NCBI GenBank assembly: GCA_023454395.1
Contig: JAEYFY010000368.1
Coordinates: 1 to 8,997 of the forward strand
Direction: 5' to 3'
Length of the DNA stretch: 8,997 nt
From: Pseudomonadota bacterium
GTDB taxonomy: Bacteria > Pseudomonadota > Gammaproteobacteria > Enterobacterales > Enterobacteriaceae
Shown here: piece by piece, positions 1 to 7,508 of the stretch
How positions within the stretch are numbered: the first letter of the stretch is position 1
Layout: every line of letters starts with the position of its first letter
Translations under genes and position numbers: made by a program
The notes under the pieces: model-generated
Told to the model about the DNA's origin: nothing
What the model saw: only the letters and a program-made list of their open reading frames with translations
Databases searched by the model: none

Positions 1-173
1 TTTGTATTACTCTACGCTACACAATTCGTTACACTAACGTGACAGTTTAATATCCGATATATTTTATAATGTAAATAGGATTTTTCACTACAACAAAAGC
101 TGTTATTTTGGAATTGTATAACACTCACTCTCATCAATACTAATATTACGTATTGTCATATAAGGAAAATATC
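1..173 (+). promoter_or_regulatory. Leader region upstream of yffB with a candidate promoter and inverted repeat
   Basis: No gene is visible in this leader. A perfect -10 hexamer TATAAT lies at 65-70. The best -35-like element is GTGACA at 39-44, but the 20-base spacer is longer than the usual 16-18, so the promoter is only a candidate. Just upstream, CGTTA (27-31) and TAACG (35-39) form a perfect inverted repeat around CAC, which abuts the -35-like element and could be a small operator. A second AT-rich element, TATAAC at 117-122, has no good -35. The promoter would serve yffB, dapE and the M15 gene. The upstream neighbour lies outside the window. Confidence 0.35.
162..166 (+). promoter_or_regulatory. 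Ribosome binding site that fixes the yffB start
   Basis: AAGGA lies seven bases before the ATG at 174. The reading frame is open further upstream to a TTG at 153, but that start would place this Shine-Dalgarno sequence inside the coding region and has no good site of its own. The ATG at 174 is therefore preferred. Confidence 0.75.
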
Positions 174-545
174 ATGTCCACGACGAACCTGACATATACC
201 ATGTACGGCATAAAAAATTGCGATACAATCAAAAAAGCACGTAAATGGCTAGATGATAATCATGTTCCCTACACATTTCATGATTACCGCAAAGAGGGTT
301 TGACGGAAGCATTATTACGCACCTTTACAGAAAATTTAGATTGGCAGACACTTGTGAATAAAAGAGGAACAACTTGGCGTCAATTATCTGATGAAGAAAA
401 AAACGCAATCACTGATGTTACCTCTGCAATTTCACTTATGTTAGATAAACCCGCCATCATTAAACGCCCTATTCTTGTGTCATCAGATAACCGCTTTATT
501 GTTGGTTTCGATGTCAATGATTATTCGACCTTTACAGGAGCCTAA
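174..545 (+). CDS. yffB: YffB, ArsC/Spx-family protein
   Basis: This 123-residue protein of the ArsC/Spx thioredoxin-fold family resembles E. coli YffB (about 118 residues). The N-terminal segment [16 protein letters not shown] (residues 11-26) carries the single conserved Cys16. RGTTWR follows at 64-69 and IIKRPI at 95-100, the typical ArsC-family C-terminal block. Arsenate reduction is not implied: the YffB branch is usually described as a possible glutathione-dependent thiol reductase, and its substrate is not settled. The ATG at 174 has a good Shine-Dalgarno sequence; a TTG start at 153 would add seven unconserved residues. The gene ends five bases before dapE, the same pairing as in E. 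coli, so co-transcription is very likely. The family call is firm, the function is not. Confidence 0.93.
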   Translation: MSTTNLTYTMYGIKNCDTIKKARKWLDDNHVPYTFHDYRKEGLTEALLRTFTENLDWQTLVNKRGTTWRQLSDEEKNAITDVTSAISLMLDKPAIIKRPILVSSDNRFIVGFDVNDYSTFTGA

Positions 546-550
546 TTTTT

Positions 551-1681
551 ATGTCCTGCCCTGTTATTGAGCTTGCACAACAACTGATTTCGCGTCCCTC
601 AATCAGCCCTGATGATCAAGGTTGTCAGCAACTGATTATCGATAGGCTTGCCCCTCTTGGTTTTACGATTGAAAGAATGCCTTTTGGTGAAACTGAAAAT
701 CTTTGGGCTTGCCGTGGTGGTGAAGGTGAAACACTGGCTTTTGCTGGTCATACTGATGTTGTACCAACAGGTGATCCTACTTTATGGGATAACCCGCCTT
801 TTGAACCATCTATTCGTGATGGTCTGTTATATGGGCGCGGTGCGGCAGATATGAAAGGCTCGCTTGCTGCCATGATTGTAGCGGCTGAACGCTTTGTTCA
901 CGCCTATCCCGATCACCGTGGACGACTCGCTTTTTTAATTACATCCGATGAAGAAGCCAAAGCTGCAGATGGTACAGTTAAAGTCGTACAATCTTTAATG
1001 TCGCGTGGCGAACGTCTCGACTATTGCCTTGTGGGTGAACCTTCAAGCCAACATCATTTAGGTGATATGGTAAAAAATGGTCGTCGAGGCTCAATAACAG
1101 CAAATTTAATTATTCAAGGTGTGCAAGGTCATGTCGCTTATCCTCACCTTGCAGAAAATCCCATTCATCTTGCCTCCCCTTTTATCCAAGAGCTAGTGAA
1201 TACGGTTTGGGATGAAGGTAACGAATTTTTCCCAGCAACCACAATGCAAATTGCCAATATCCATGCTGGTACAGGCAGCAATAATGTGATCCCCGGTGAA
1301 TTGTTTATTCAATTTAATTTCCGCTTTAGTACTGCCATTACAGATGCAGAAATTCGCCAACGCACAGAAGCATTATTACAAAAGCACCAACTTCGCTATC
1401 AGTTGGAATGGTCTTTATCTGGTCAGCCTTTTATTACTGGTCAAGGCAAATTGCTTGAAGCTATCCGTTACTCCGTTAAGCATTACACCAATTTAGAGCC
1501 AGAGCTTTCCACCAGTGGAGGCACTTCTGATGGTCGGTTTATTGCCCAAATGGGAGCGCAAGTTGTCGAATTAGGCCCTGTTAATGCAACAATTCATAAA
1601 GTTAATGAGTGTGTTAATGCGGCAGATTTACAACAGCTTAGCCGAATTTATCAGCGGGTTATGGAGCAACTTATTTTATGA
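551..1681 (+). CDS. dapE: Succinyl-diaminopimelate desuccinylase DapE
   Basis: DapE hydrolyses N-succinyl-LL-2,6-diaminopimelate to LL-diaminopimelate and succinate in the cytoplasm, a step on the route to lysine and the meso-DAP of peptidoglycan. It is a di-zinc M20-family enzyme. At 376 residues it matches the usual length (about 375). The metal and catalytic residues known for DapE fall where expected: His67 and Asp69 in [11 protein letters not shown], Asp100 in [10 protein letters not shown], Glu134-Glu135 in [11 protein letters not shown], Glu163 in VGEPSS and His349 in TIHKVNECV. The dimerisation (lid) domain spans roughly residues 180-290. The start at 551 has the Shine-Dalgarno sequence CAGGAG at 535-540, inside the end of yffB. 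The stop codon overlaps the start of the next gene by four bases (ATGA). Confidence 0.98.
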   Translation: MSCPVIELAQQLISRPSISPDDQGCQQLIIDRLAPLGFTIERMPFGETENLWACRGGEGETLAFAGHTDVVPTGDPTLWDNPPFEPSIRDGLLYGRGAADMKGSLAAMIVAAERFVHAYPDHRGRLAFLITSDEEAKAADGTVKVVQSLMSRGERLDYCLVGEPSSQHHLGDMVKNGRRGSITANLIIQGVQGHVAYPHLAENPIHLASPFIQELVNTVWDEGNEFFPATTMQIANIHAGTGSNNVIPGELFIQFNFRFSTAITDAEIRQRTEALLQKHQLRYQLEWSLSGQPFITGQGKLLEAIRYSVKHYTNLEPELSTSGGTSDGRFIAQMGAQVVELGPVNATIHKVNECVNAADLQQLSRIYQRVMEQLIL

Positions 1682-2346
1682 TAACGCCTTTAATGCTAAC
1701 TGGACGTTCTACTGATCATTTAGTCACTTTATCCGGCCAGCATCGCTTACAATTTAATGCCACTAAAGCTTTTTTAGCATTACAACAACAAGCCGCAAAA
1801 GCAGGCTTTAAATTAATGCCAGCCAGCTCTTTTCGTGATTTTAATCGCCAATTGGCGATATGGAATGGAAAGTTTGAAGGTACTCGCCCCGTTTTAGATG
1901 CACAAAGCCAGCCAATAGATATTCATGCATTATCAGACGGTGAGCGCTGTATCGCTATTTTAAAATGGTCAGCATTGCCCGGTGCAAGTCGCCATCATTG
2001 GGGCACTGAGATTGATATTTACGATCCTTTCCGTTTACCTGAAGGTCAATCATTACAATTAGAACCTTGGGAATACGAGAATGGTGGCTATTTTGCAGAG
2101 CTGAATGAATGGTTAACGGAAAATATGTCAGCGTATGACTTTTATCGTCCTTTTACTCATAAAGAGAGCGATATTGCTTACGAGCCATGGCATATCAGTT
2201 ATTGGCCTCTTTCTCATGAAGTTTCTCTTGCTTACACACCTGATATTCTAAAATCTGTGTTAGAAGAAGAGAATATTTATGGTAAGCAGTGGCTATTAGC
2301 TAATCTTGACGAAATATTTGCACGTTTCATTGTTTTACCCGAGTAA
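1678..2346 (+). CDS. M15-family D-alanyl-D-alanine carboxypeptidase-like protein (VanY/LdcB type)
   Basis: This 222-residue protein has the zinc-peptidase signature of family M15. [10 protein letters not shown] (residues 104-113) fits the SxHxxGxxxD pattern with His106 and Asp113 as probable zinc ligands, and EPWH (169-172) supplies the likely catalytic Glu169 and third ligand His172. Members cleave D-Ala-containing ends of peptidoglycan peptides (VanY, VanX, LdcB types); the exact bond cut here cannot be read from sequence. No signal peptide or membrane segment is visible at the N-terminus, so a cytoplasmic role, for example on recycled muropeptides, is an inference. The ATG overlaps the dapE stop (ATGA), with GGAG at 1663-1666 as a modest Shine-Dalgarno sequence, which points to translational coupling. 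Downstream it converges on the DUF454 gene with 17 bases between them. Confidence 0.85.
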   Translation: MITPLMLTGRSTDHLVTLSGQHRLQFNATKAFLALQQQAAKAGFKLMPASSFRDFNRQLAIWNGKFEGTRPVLDAQSQPIDIHALSDGERCIAILKWSALPGASRHHWGTEIDIYDPFRLPEGQSLQLEPWEYENGGYFAELNEWLTENMSAYDFYRPFTHKESDIAYEPWHISYWPLSHEVSLAYTPDILKSVLEEENIYGKQWLLANLDEIFARFIVLPE

Positions 2347-2363
2347 ATTTTGCTTGAATAACG

Positions 2364-2747
2364 TTATTTTTCACATGGGGCTTCTTGTTGATCGTTAACA
2401 GGAAGTCGCCACATAAATATCAACAAACACACTAAGATTATCAGCAATAATATTCTGACCCAAAGCATAGACACTAGCCACAGTGAAATCGCAAACGTAA
2501 TTAAGATAATTAAGATAGCTTTAGGTTTCGCCCCTTTGGGCATGGCGTGATAAGTTTGCCAATATCGTAAATAAGGGCCGAACCAAGAACGATAAAGTAA
2601 CCAATAATGGAAGCGCTTTGACGAACGAGAAAAACACCATGCAGCAAGTAATAAGAAAGGTGTCGTGGGTAACACAGGCAAAATAACACCTAATGTAGCT
2701 AATCCAACACATAACCAACCTGCTATAATCAATAATATCCGTTTCAT
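2364..2747 (-). CDS. ybaN: DUF454 inner-membrane protein, YbaN type
   Basis: This small hydrophobic protein of 127 residues belongs to the DUF454/YbaN family. The hallmark is near the N-terminus: LPVLPTTPFLLLAAWCFSRS (residues 23-42), followed by a charged, aromatic stretch (FHYWLLYRSWFGPYLRYW, 46-63). Hydrophobic segments lie at about 3-20, 22-40, 77-94 and 96-113, giving up to four membrane passes. The function of the family is unknown. The ATG at 2747 is preceded by a GGAAAG-like site at 2754-2759. In E. coli, ybaN is at a different locus (next to priC), so its place here between the dapE cluster and ypfN is an addition. It is transcribed divergently from ypfN across 97 bases. No terminator with a T-tract follows the stop. 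Confidence 0.88.
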   Translation of the reverse strand: MKRILLIIAGWLCVGLATLGVILPVLPTTPFLLLAAWCFSRSSKRFHYWLLYRSWFGPYLRYWQTYHAMPKGAKPKAILIILITFAISLWLVSMLWVRILLLIILVCLLIFMWRLPVNDQQEAPCEK

Positions 2748-2844
2748 GCTGTGCTTTCCAATCTATGCTTTATTGCGTTATTTTATAGAGTAAATAAAAA
2801 AGATCCTCATTCTCAACAACAATTTTAAAATATAAGGCTTATTT

Positions 2845-3054
2845 ATGCACTGGTTTGCTGACTATTGGTGGGTAATTTTAATTCTTTTAGTAGGAATTAT
2901 TATTAACGCTATTAAAGATATGAACAAAATCGATCCCAAGCAATTTCTTAAAAATAAGCGAAAGCTGCCTCCACATCGTGATTTTAATGATAAATGGGAT
3001 GATGAAGATGATTGGCCTAAACAAAATCAAAACAAGAAGGATGAGAATAAGTAG
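2845..3054 (+). CDS. ypfN: YpfN, UPF0370 small membrane-anchored protein
   Basis: This 69-residue protein matches E. coli YpfN (66 residues) along nearly all its length. One N-terminal membrane segment (about residues 7-24, [17 protein letters not shown]) is followed by a charged tail containing [18 protein letters not shown] (41-58), the family signature. Its function is unknown. The ATG at 2845 has TAAGG at 2833-2837, seven bases upstream. The last 38 bases overlap the 3' end of tmcA on the other strand. In E. coli, ypfH lies between ypfN and tmcA; no such gene is present here. No terminator is visible. Confidence 0.95.
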   Translation: MHWFADYWWVILILLVGIIINAIKDMNKIDPKQFLKNKRKLPPHRDFNDKWDDEDDWPKQNQNKKDENK

Positions 3055-5065
3055 CTAACCACTGTTGATAACGCGATGTTAATTGAGGATCTTTTTCAGC
3101 CATTAATTGTGCGCATTGTTCTCTTAATTGCTTAGTTAAGGCTTTTTTTCCTGATAAAGAAAACTCAGTTACACACTGCTCAACTGCCTTATCGTCTACA
3201 AAAAAAGCCACTAATAACGGATAGTGTTGTTCATAACCCACCAAAAAGTGAGCAACACTCTTATAAACAGTAAGTGCTGGACGATGAGCAAATGCAAAAC
3301 CCGCCATCATTAACCAATTGTCTTGTGGTCTCGCAATATGATTTGGTAGTAAATTATCCGCCAAGCAGAGCTTAGTTTGCTGTTTTATTTGCGGATATTG
3401 CAAAGCAAAGGCACGTAAAGACGATCGTAATAACTGCTCGCCTTTTTCTGTTAGTGGATAAATTGCCATTGCCGCGTAACATCCACTGCTTGCCTCTTTA
3501 TGAACCCCAAGCCGTACTATTTGAAAGCCACATTGCATCCAAAACTGTGCTAACACTTCGGTATAACCAAAGCTCACCGAAAGATAATCAATAGCCTGTT
3601 TTTGGCTCACTTTGACAATATCAGCAATTAAATTTGCAGCAATTTTTTGGCGTCGATATTGCGGTAAAACCGCAATACGGCTAATACGCAATGAGTTTAA
3701 ACACATTGCATCGGGCGTTAAACCATAAGTGACTAATGATTGAGCAACCAGATTGCCTCTAGGTCTACGAGTACCTAACCAGACATCATGAGCAAGTTCG
3801 AAAGGTAATCCCCCTTCTTCGATACACCACACCGCACCCACGATTTTTTTATTAATTGATGCAGACCAATAACGCTGTTTTTGACCATCAAGTAAACGTC
3901 GTAGATCAAGTGGGGTTGTTCGATAATGCGCACTAGTAAGTAGCTGATAAAAATCATGTAGTTGTGAAATGTTATTATGCCAATTTCCTTGAAGCTGGTG
4001 GATATCGATTTCACCTTGTTGCTGACAATCAAAATCGTACTCAGGTTCATCAAGCAATAACAACTGATTTAACCAATTTTCTAATGGGCAATCTTTAGCC
4101 CAACGAATGGGGGTTTTTAATTGATAGGTACGCAAATTAGGAATATTGTCTCCTAACTTCAACATAAAACCTCGGCCTGTTCCTTCATAGCCTTGTACCG
4201 TGGTTGTCATTAATACATTAGGAAAATAGCCACATAGCGCTTCTAGCTGTGCAATAGGCAGAGAAGCTGCCTCATCAATAATCAGCCAATCACTGTGAAT
4301 TTCGTTATTTATACACAGCGCTAATAAATTATCAGGAGAGCAAAATGAAATAGCTTTACTGGTGTGTGAAGATAAAACATCTGTAATATTTTTAGCCGGC
4401 GCGCATACCAGTACATTTCCTTGATATTGCTCGATAAACATTCCTGCTAACGCTGACTTTCCTCTGCCTCTTGGTGCAATAACACTCCAAATACCTGATG
4501 TTGATAATAGCAAATTATCTAAAATAGCTTGCTGCTCTGCGGTTGGTTTACCTTGTGGAAGCGTCCAAGATTTAGCTTTTTCAATCAATGGGGGGAAATG
4601 AAATGGCGTTGATTGTTGCCAGACAATGGCGTGATCATCATTTAAAGTGATGTTTTTTAGCCATGCCATAAAATTTGGTGTTGAAAGCACGCCTTGAGCA
4701 TCATTCCAGCGCTGACTATCGTTATCGATATAACTGTCCCAACGTTCAATATCAGGCAAGCACAAAATCAATACACTGCCCGCTTTTAATGTGCCCGCTA
4801 ACATGGCTAACGCATCAGTATTAAATCCCTCATTAGCATCAAAAACCGCATGTAGAAACTCACGCCCTAATAGGCGAATAGCATGTTCAGGCAAAATAGC
4901 ATCAGGTTGATTGGACGAAATCGTGACCCAATCACCTTGGCATAATTGAGTCATTTGCTGGATCTGTGCCGTTTGCCATGCAGATTCACCCGCTAATAGC
5001 AGTAATTGGCGTTGCCCTAATTGAGCTAATTTTTGCTGATATTGATGTAAATGGGAAAATGGCAC
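3017..5065 (-). CDS. tmcA: tRNA(Met) cytidine acetyltransferase TmcA
   Basis: TmcA makes N4-acetylcytidine at the wobble position (C34) of elongator tRNA-Met, using acetyl-CoA and ATP, and so prevents misreading of AUA. The 682 residues match the family (E. coli about 671). In order: an N-terminal DUF1726-like domain (about 1-170, with [12 protein letters not shown] at 65-76); a helicase-like ATPase with Walker [13 protein letters not shown] (197-208, Lys203) and Walker [12 protein letters not shown] (260-270, Asp264-Glu265); [14 protein letters not shown] (287-300); a GNAT domain with the acetyl-CoA motif [20 protein letters not shown] (461-480) and YLSVSFGYT (494-502); and a C-terminal tRNA-binding region. 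The start is GTG at 5065 with a poor Shine-Dalgarno sequence, two bases after the DUF441 stop, so translation is probably coupled. The next in-frame ATG is about 38 codons in and would remove conserved residues. Confidence 0.97.
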   Translation of the reverse strand: MPFSHLHQYQQKLAQLGQRQLLLLAGESAWQTAQIQQMTQLCQGDWVTISSNQPDAILPEHAIRLLGREFLHAVFDANEGFNTDALAMLAGTLKAGSVLILCLPDIERWDSYIDNDSQRWNDAQGVLSTPNFMAWLKNITLNDDHAIVWQQSTPFHFPPLIEKAKSWTLPQGKPTAEQQAILDNLLLSTSGIWSVIAPRGRGKSALAGMFIEQYQGNVLVCAPAKNITDVLSSHTSKAISFCSPDNLLALCINNEIHSDWLIIDEAASLPIAQLEALCGYFPNVLMTTTVQGYEGTGRGFMLKLGDNIPNLRTYQLKTPIRWAKDCPLENWLNQLLLLDEPEYDFDCQQQGEIDIHQLQGNWHNNISQLHDFYQLLTSAHYRTTPLDLRRLLDGQKQRYWSASINKKIVGAVWCIEEGGLPFELAHDVWLGTRRPRGNLVAQSLVTYGLTPDAMCLNSLRISRIAVLPQYRRQKIAANLIADIVKVSQKQAIDYLSVSFGYTEVLAQFWMQCGFQIVRLGVHKEASSGCYAAMAIYPLTEKGEQLLRSSLRAFALQYPQIKQQTKLCLADNLLPNHIARPQDNWLMMAGFAFAHRPALTVYKSVAHFLVGYEQHYPLLVAFFVDDKAVEQCVTEFSLSGKKALTKQLREQCAQLMAEKDPQLTSRYQQWLATYSHPSCFDFV

Positions 5066-5067
5066 AG

Positions 5068-5520
5068 CTAGGATTTACCGATTAACAATGAAAGAATACC
5101 CGCTGCAATTAATGGTCCAACAGGTACACCACGGAAAAGTGCGACACCAATGACGGTTCCCACTAATAAACCAGCAACCGTTGAAGGCTGGTTATTCATT
5201 AGAGAAACGCCCCGTGCACCTAGCCAAGAAACCGCAATACCTATTGCAATTGCCAGCAGTGATTTCCAGTTTAAAAATGAGTTAAGAACTTCTTGCCCTG
5301 AAATACGCCCAGTTGCTATGGGGGTCATTACCCCAATAGTCAAAATTAAGATCCCGATGGTCATGCCATATTTTTCAACAACAGGAAAATATTGATTTAG
5401 AGGCGTGATTTTAATCACCAACAAAGCAAGCATTGCCAACGTTACAGTCATATTATGACTAATAATGCCAAGCCCCGCGAGAACCAGCAAAATTAATAGT
5501 GAGGGATCAACGTTACTCAT
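5068..5520 (-). CDS. yeaL: UPF0756/DUF441 membrane protein, YeaL type
   Basis: This 150-residue hydrophobic protein closely resembles E. coli YeaL (148 residues). Family stretches are visible: ISHNMTV (20-26), [15 protein letters not shown] (55-69), [14 protein letters not shown] (82-95), SWLGARGV (98-105), and the glycine-rich end [20 protein letters not shown] (115-134) plus [16 protein letters not shown] (135-150). There are about four to five membrane segments. No function is established for the family. The ATG at 5520 has AGGA at 5527-5530. It lies 61 bases after ypfJ and ends two bases before tmcA, so it is probably the middle gene of a ypfJ-yeaL-tmcA transcript. In E. coli, yeaL is elsewhere, which makes its insertion directly before tmcA notable. 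Confidence 0.92.
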   Translation of the reverse strand: MSNVDPSLLILLVLAGLGIISHNMTVTLAMLALLVIKITPLNQYFPVVEKYGMTIGILILTIGVMTPIATGRISGQEVLNSFLNWKSLLAIAIGIAVSWLGARGVSLMNNQPSTVAGLLVGTVIGVALFRGVPVGPLIAAGILSLLIGKS

Positions 5521-5581
5521 GTTTGTTCCTAAGCCTTTCTCTTTATAGCGTTAATTATCTTTTATTTACCGTCGAATGGTA

Positions 5582-6466
5582 TTAGTTCAAAGACGAAGAA
5601 GCAAATGTATCGCAAGATTTAATGCTGCCACTGTTATAGCCTCTCATAAACCAAGTCTTGCGCTGTTCTGCGGTGCCGTGTGTAAAACTATCAGGCACGA
5701 CATAACCCTGCTGTTGCTTTTGTAATTTATCATCACCTATCGCTTGTGCCGTTTTTATCGCAGTTAATAAATCGCTTTCATCAATACGACCTTCACCTGC
5801 GATAAAATGTCCCCACATTCCAGCAAAACAGTCTGCTTGTAGCTCTAATTTCACAGATAAACGATTTGCCTCTGCTTTTGATCGCGCCATTTGTTGTTTT
5901 TCACGCATTTGATCAGTGATACCTAATAAATGCTGAACATGGTGCCCTACTTCATGTGAAATCACATAACCTTGAGCAAATTCACCACCACCACCTAGGC
6001 TATGTTTCATTTCATTATAAAAAGAGAGATCGAGATAAATTTTTCTATCCGCGGGGCAATAAAAAGGTCCCATTATTTTCGTACCTGTACCACATTGCGT
6101 TGTGGTGCTGTTGGTATATAAAACGAGTTTAGGATAGCGGTATTGTTTGCCTGCTTGTGCAAAAATAGTTTGCCAAAAATCTTCTGTACTGGCTAAAACG
6201 ACACTACTAAAATCTGCGGCTTCATTATAAAGGGCGCTTTGTTGTTCGTTACGTTGTGGCGATTGTCCGGTTTCACCCGTTAATGAGTTAAAGTCAAATC
6301 CCATAAAACTGGCTATCACTAAAACAATAATAATCACAAACCCATATTTAGTGCGTAGCAAAAGTGCAATTAATCCTAATGGGAGATTACCACCGCCTGA
6401 TGCGGGAGAAGATTGCCCTCTTCTATCTTCAACATTGTCACTTCTTCGGCGATCATTCCAACGCAT
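5582..6466 (-). CDS. ypfJ: YpfJ, membrane-anchored neutral zinc metallopeptidase
   Basis: This 294-residue protein of the neutral zinc metallopeptidase family (PF04228 type) matches E. coli YpfJ (about 287). It starts with MRWNDRRRSDNVEDRRG, then a flexible Gly/Ser/Pro stretch and one membrane segment (about 36-57), so the rest probably faces the periplasm. The zinc site is HEVGH (171-175, catalytic Glu172). ELQADCFAGMW (208-218) supplies the likely third ligand Glu208 in an ExxxD pattern. Conserved cysteines occur in QCGTGT (Cys125), FYCPADRKIYLD (Cys137) and ADCF (Cys213). Substrates are unknown. The ATG at 6464-6466 has GGGGA at 6473-6477, six bases upstream. It appears to head a minus-strand operon with the DUF441 gene and tmcA. 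The gene that follows in E. coli, purC, is here separated from it by the regulator/GST pair. Confidence 0.96.
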   Translation of the reverse strand: MRWNDRRRSDNVEDRRGQSSPASGGGNLPLGLIALLLRTKYGFVIIIVLVIASFMGFDFNSLTGETGQSPQRNEQQSALYNEAADFSSVVLASTEDFWQTIFAQAGKQYRYPKLVLYTNSTTTQCGTGTKIMGPFYCPADRKIYLDLSFYNEMKHSLGGGGEFAQGYVISHEVGHHVQHLLGITDQMREKQQMARSKAEANRLSVKLELQADCFAGMWGHFIAGEGRIDESDLLTAIKTAQAIGDDKLQKQQQGYVVPDSFTHGTAEQRKTWFMRGYNSGSIKSCDTFASSSLN

Positions 6467-6732
6467 AACTTATCCCCATAGTTTAAATAGACGACTTTAG
6501 CTTTATTATGAACAAATTTATCACTTGATTTGAGATAATAACAAATAATTGCAATCTCTATTCCCTATTTTTTAAGAGCAAGATAATAGAGACTATCAGA
6601 GTAAGATGACACCCATTGTCACAACGAAAAAATAAGCATCGTAAGGAATTAAATCTGCTTTTTTAACGATTTCATAATAGAATTCTTATTTCTTGCCTGT
6701 GTATTTTCCTTCACTAATAAATAGATAATTTA
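6467..6732. promoter_or_regulatory. Divergent intergenic region between ypfJ and the WYL regulator
   Basis: This 266-base AT-rich gap has no gene but must hold promoters for both directions. I see no strong sigma-70 promoter. For the regulator, TTGCCT (6693-6698) and TAATAA (6715-6720), 16 bases apart, are a weak candidate; for ypfJ, CATAAT on the minus strand (6510-6505) lacks a good -35. Two inverted repeats stand out. TCTCTATT (6555-6562) and AATAGAGA (6585-6592) are perfect 8-base arms with a 22-base spacer. TGACA (6607-6611) and TGTCA (6617-6621) are 5-base arms around CCCAT. An overlapping TTGTCACAA (6616-6624) is also symmetric. Any of these could be an operator for the adjacent regulator; that is inference. 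Confidence 0.4.
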
Positions 6733-7431
6733 ATGACTCGAACTCAACGTTTACTCACTTTATTGCAGATTTTAAAAGAAAATCGCTATCCGATCACGGC
6801 AGAAGTATTAGCTGATAAATTACAAATTAGTGTCAGATCTATTTATCGTGATATTGAATCTTTACGTAATCAAGGTGCTGAAATCACAGGTGAAGCAGGT
6901 ATAGGTTATCAGCTAAAATCAGGCTTACTCCTACCACCATTAACCTTTGATATTAATGAACTCGAAGCGCTTATTTTAGGATTACGTTGGGTGGAAAGTA
7001 ATACAGATAAAGAATTAAGTCACTCTGCATTACGAGCAATTAATAAAATCAATGCCGTGGTAACAACACAGCATCAAACTTTACTTGAACAAAATACATT
7101 GTTTGTTCCCACAAACCGAATTATTGAAGTTGATCATACCATTGCTAAAGATATGCGTTTTAGTTTACGCGAAGAAAAAAAAACCAAAATAGATTATCAA
7201 GATGCTCAAAAACAATTAAGCACTCGAATTATTTGGCCAATTGCTGTGGGTTATTTTCAAGATTCGCAAGTGATTGCTGCATGGTGTGAATTACGCCAAA
7301 GCTATCGCCATTTTAGGCTCGATAGAATTATCTCTTATGAAGTATTAAGTGAGAATTTGCCTTACCCTAAAAACTATTTACTCTCTCGATGGAAAAAAGA
7401 GATCCTCAAAGAGGCTCCTGACAAAAACTGA
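6733..7431 (+). CDS. HTH-WYL transcriptional regulator, YafY type
   Basis: This 232-residue regulator is made of an N-terminal winged helix-turn-helix (HTH_11 type) and a C-terminal WYL ligand-sensing domain. The DNA-binding part is clear: RTQRLLTLLQILKEN (3-17), ITAEVLADKLQISVRSIYRD (21-40) and IESLRNQGAEI (41-51). A linker with LPPLTFDINELEALILGLRW (67-86) leads to the WYL core, TRIIWPIAVGYF (164-175) and AAWCELRQSYRHFRLDRI (182-199), in which the typical W-Y-L reads W-C-E, a common variant in this subfamily. WYL regulators bind small molecules or nucleic acid ligands; its ligand is unknown. It lies 77 bases before a GST gene on the same strand, which it may control. The start is preceded by AT-rich sequence without a recognisable Shine-Dalgarno sequence. 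Confidence 0.9.
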   Translation: MTRTQRLLTLLQILKENRYPITAEVLADKLQISVRSIYRDIESLRNQGAEITGEAGIGYQLKSGLLLPPLTFDINELEALILGLRWVESNTDKELSHSALRAINKINAVVTTQHQTLLEQNTLFVPTNRIIEVDHTIAKDMRFSLREEKKTKIDYQDAQKQLSTRIIWPIAVGYFQDSQVIAAWCELRQSYRHFRLDRIISYEVLSENLPYPKNYLLSRWKKEILKEAPDKN

Positions 7432-7508
7432 CGCACCGTTTGCGTAATATCTTCCTTGCTGTCTCAGTTTAAACAACATCATATTGATCAACACAGTAAG
7501 GAAACATC
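7431..7508 (+). promoter_or_regulatory. Leader of the GST gene with three palindromes and a weak promoter
   Basis: ACGCA (7431-7435) and TGCGT (7441-7445) form an inverted repeat that starts in the regulator's stop codon. GTTTAAAC (7467-7474) and TTGATCAA (7484-7491) are perfect 8-base palindromes. TTGCTG (7456-7461) and CATATT (7480-7485), 18 bases apart, are a weak sigma-70 candidate that would enclose the GTTTAAAC element. AAGGA at 7498-7502 is a good Shine-Dalgarno sequence, six bases before the ATG. If the promoter is real, the regulator could act here; otherwise the two genes share one transcript. Confidence 0.35.

Noticed and set aside
153..173. TTG start at 153 for yffB
   Set aside because: It would put the AAGGA ribosome site inside the gene and add residues that do not match the family; the ATG at 174 is better placed.
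174..545. Arsenate reductase function for the ArsC-like protein
   Set aside because: The gene is in the yffB-dapE context with YffB motifs and no arsenic-resistance genes nearby; the fold does not imply arsenate reduction.
3775..4053. Second minus-strand open frame inside tmcA
   Set aside because: It lies in a shifted frame within the conserved tmcA coding region and resembles no family.
5150..5395. Plus-strand open frame opposite the DUF441 gene
   Set aside because: It lies wholly antisense to a well-supported membrane protein and has no recognisable domain.
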